Origin: Clostridia bacterium
GTDB taxonomy: Bacteria; Bacillota; Clostridia; TANB77; CAG-508
Assembly: GCA_017510525.1 (NCBI GenBank)
Contig: JAFWNC010000001.1
Location: 1-46,797 of the forward strand
Direction of reading: 5' to 3'
Length of the DNA stretch: 46,797 nt
Of this stretch, positions 46,725-46,797 are shown one piece after another; position 1 is the stretch's first letter, and every line of letters begins with the position of its first letter. The notes under the pieces are model-generated. The model was not told where the DNA came from, searched no databases, and was given only the letters and a program-made list of their open reading frames with translations. Made by a program: the position numbers and the translations under genes.

Positions 46725-46797
46725 TCAATGGGGACGGGGAAAAGCAAAAAGTGGAAATGGGGACGGTTCTGTTTTCCACGAAATTTTTTTTCGTGGA
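46725..46797 (+). repeat. GGGGACGG-type repeat with two hairpins, cut by the window end
   Basis: Two GGGGACGG motifs (near 46730 and 46759), a stem GTGGAAA/TTTTCCAC and a second stem TCCACGAAA/TTTCGTGGA at the very end form a palindrome-rich tail. Such GGGGACGG palindromes resemble REP elements moved by RAYT-type transposases. No transposase is in the window. Confidence 0.45.

Overview
The window is one stretch of a very AT-rich, low-GC Gram-positive genome. The gene content points to an endospore-forming member of the Clostridia, probably an uncultivated gut-type lineage. The evidence is SpoIIID, YabG, a SipL-like SPOCS-LysM protein, SleB, Veg, IreB, RemA, Asp23/AmaP, Mini-III and formate-tetrahydrofolate ligase. 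Arginine is mostly AGA, Shine-Dalgarno sites are strong (AGGAGG or AGGTGA), and several sigma-A promoters are near consensus. The species cannot be named from sequence alone.

Layout. 1-600: the 3' end of a tRNA-Phe gene and a small gene of foreign composition. 600-4200: a promoter with two matching palindromes, then a PnuC-like transporter, a deoxyribosyltransferase-like protein, a small P-loop kinase, a zinc-phospholipase-like protein and an NrtR-like regulator (a likely NAD-precursor salvage operon), followed by rdgB. 4200-7430: sporulation genes spoIIID, a short yabG, veg and a SipL-like gene. 7430-8420: rplM-rpsI on the minus strand. 8490-14190: a cell-wall hydrolase, then an unusual three-gene set (pilin-like protein, CpaE-like protein with AT-hooks, degenerate GAF-GGDEF protein). 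14198-16545: ireB, ruvX, a DUF1292 gene, a membrane protein and a metallo-hydrolase.

17180-24943 holds the most unusual region. After alkD and a DUF523 gene, one- or two-gene units (hypothetical, MazG-like, TrpF-like plus HAD, Nudix, GNAT, and a Nudix-adenylosuccinate-synthetase fusion) are separated by five copies of a repeat. Each copy imitates the ribosome-binding site and first codons of rbgA, the housekeeping GTPase gene that ends the row. It looks like serial cassette insertion at the 5' end of rbgA. The last unit encodes an MTH1-type Nudix domain fused to a PurA/PurZ-like synthetase in which the PurA catalytic aspartate is replaced by serine, as I recall for phage PurZ enzymes of 2-aminoadenine synthesis.

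24981-31000: tRNA-Glu, a small minus-strand gene, a secreted dockerin-bearing glucosaminidase with a surface beta-sandwich protein, a repeat-rich gap of about 600 bp, and two unrecognised genes. 31078-39330: rsmE, yicC, remA, rpoZ, a cytidylate-kinase-like gene, priA, def and fmt. priA is broken by two +1 shifts, each at the same octamer, and is flanked by two direct copies of a 170-bp palindromic element; fmt carries an in-frame palindromic repeat. 39392-46716: a prepilin-like LamG protein, the asp23-amaP-DUF2273 set, nusB, xseA, xseB, a divergent PAP2 protein, fhs and sleB. The window ends inside a GGGGACGG-type repeat.

Starts were moved downstream of the longest frame wherever a clear ribosome-binding site pointed to an internal start. 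Functions are assigned by motif recognition from memory; no database search was run.
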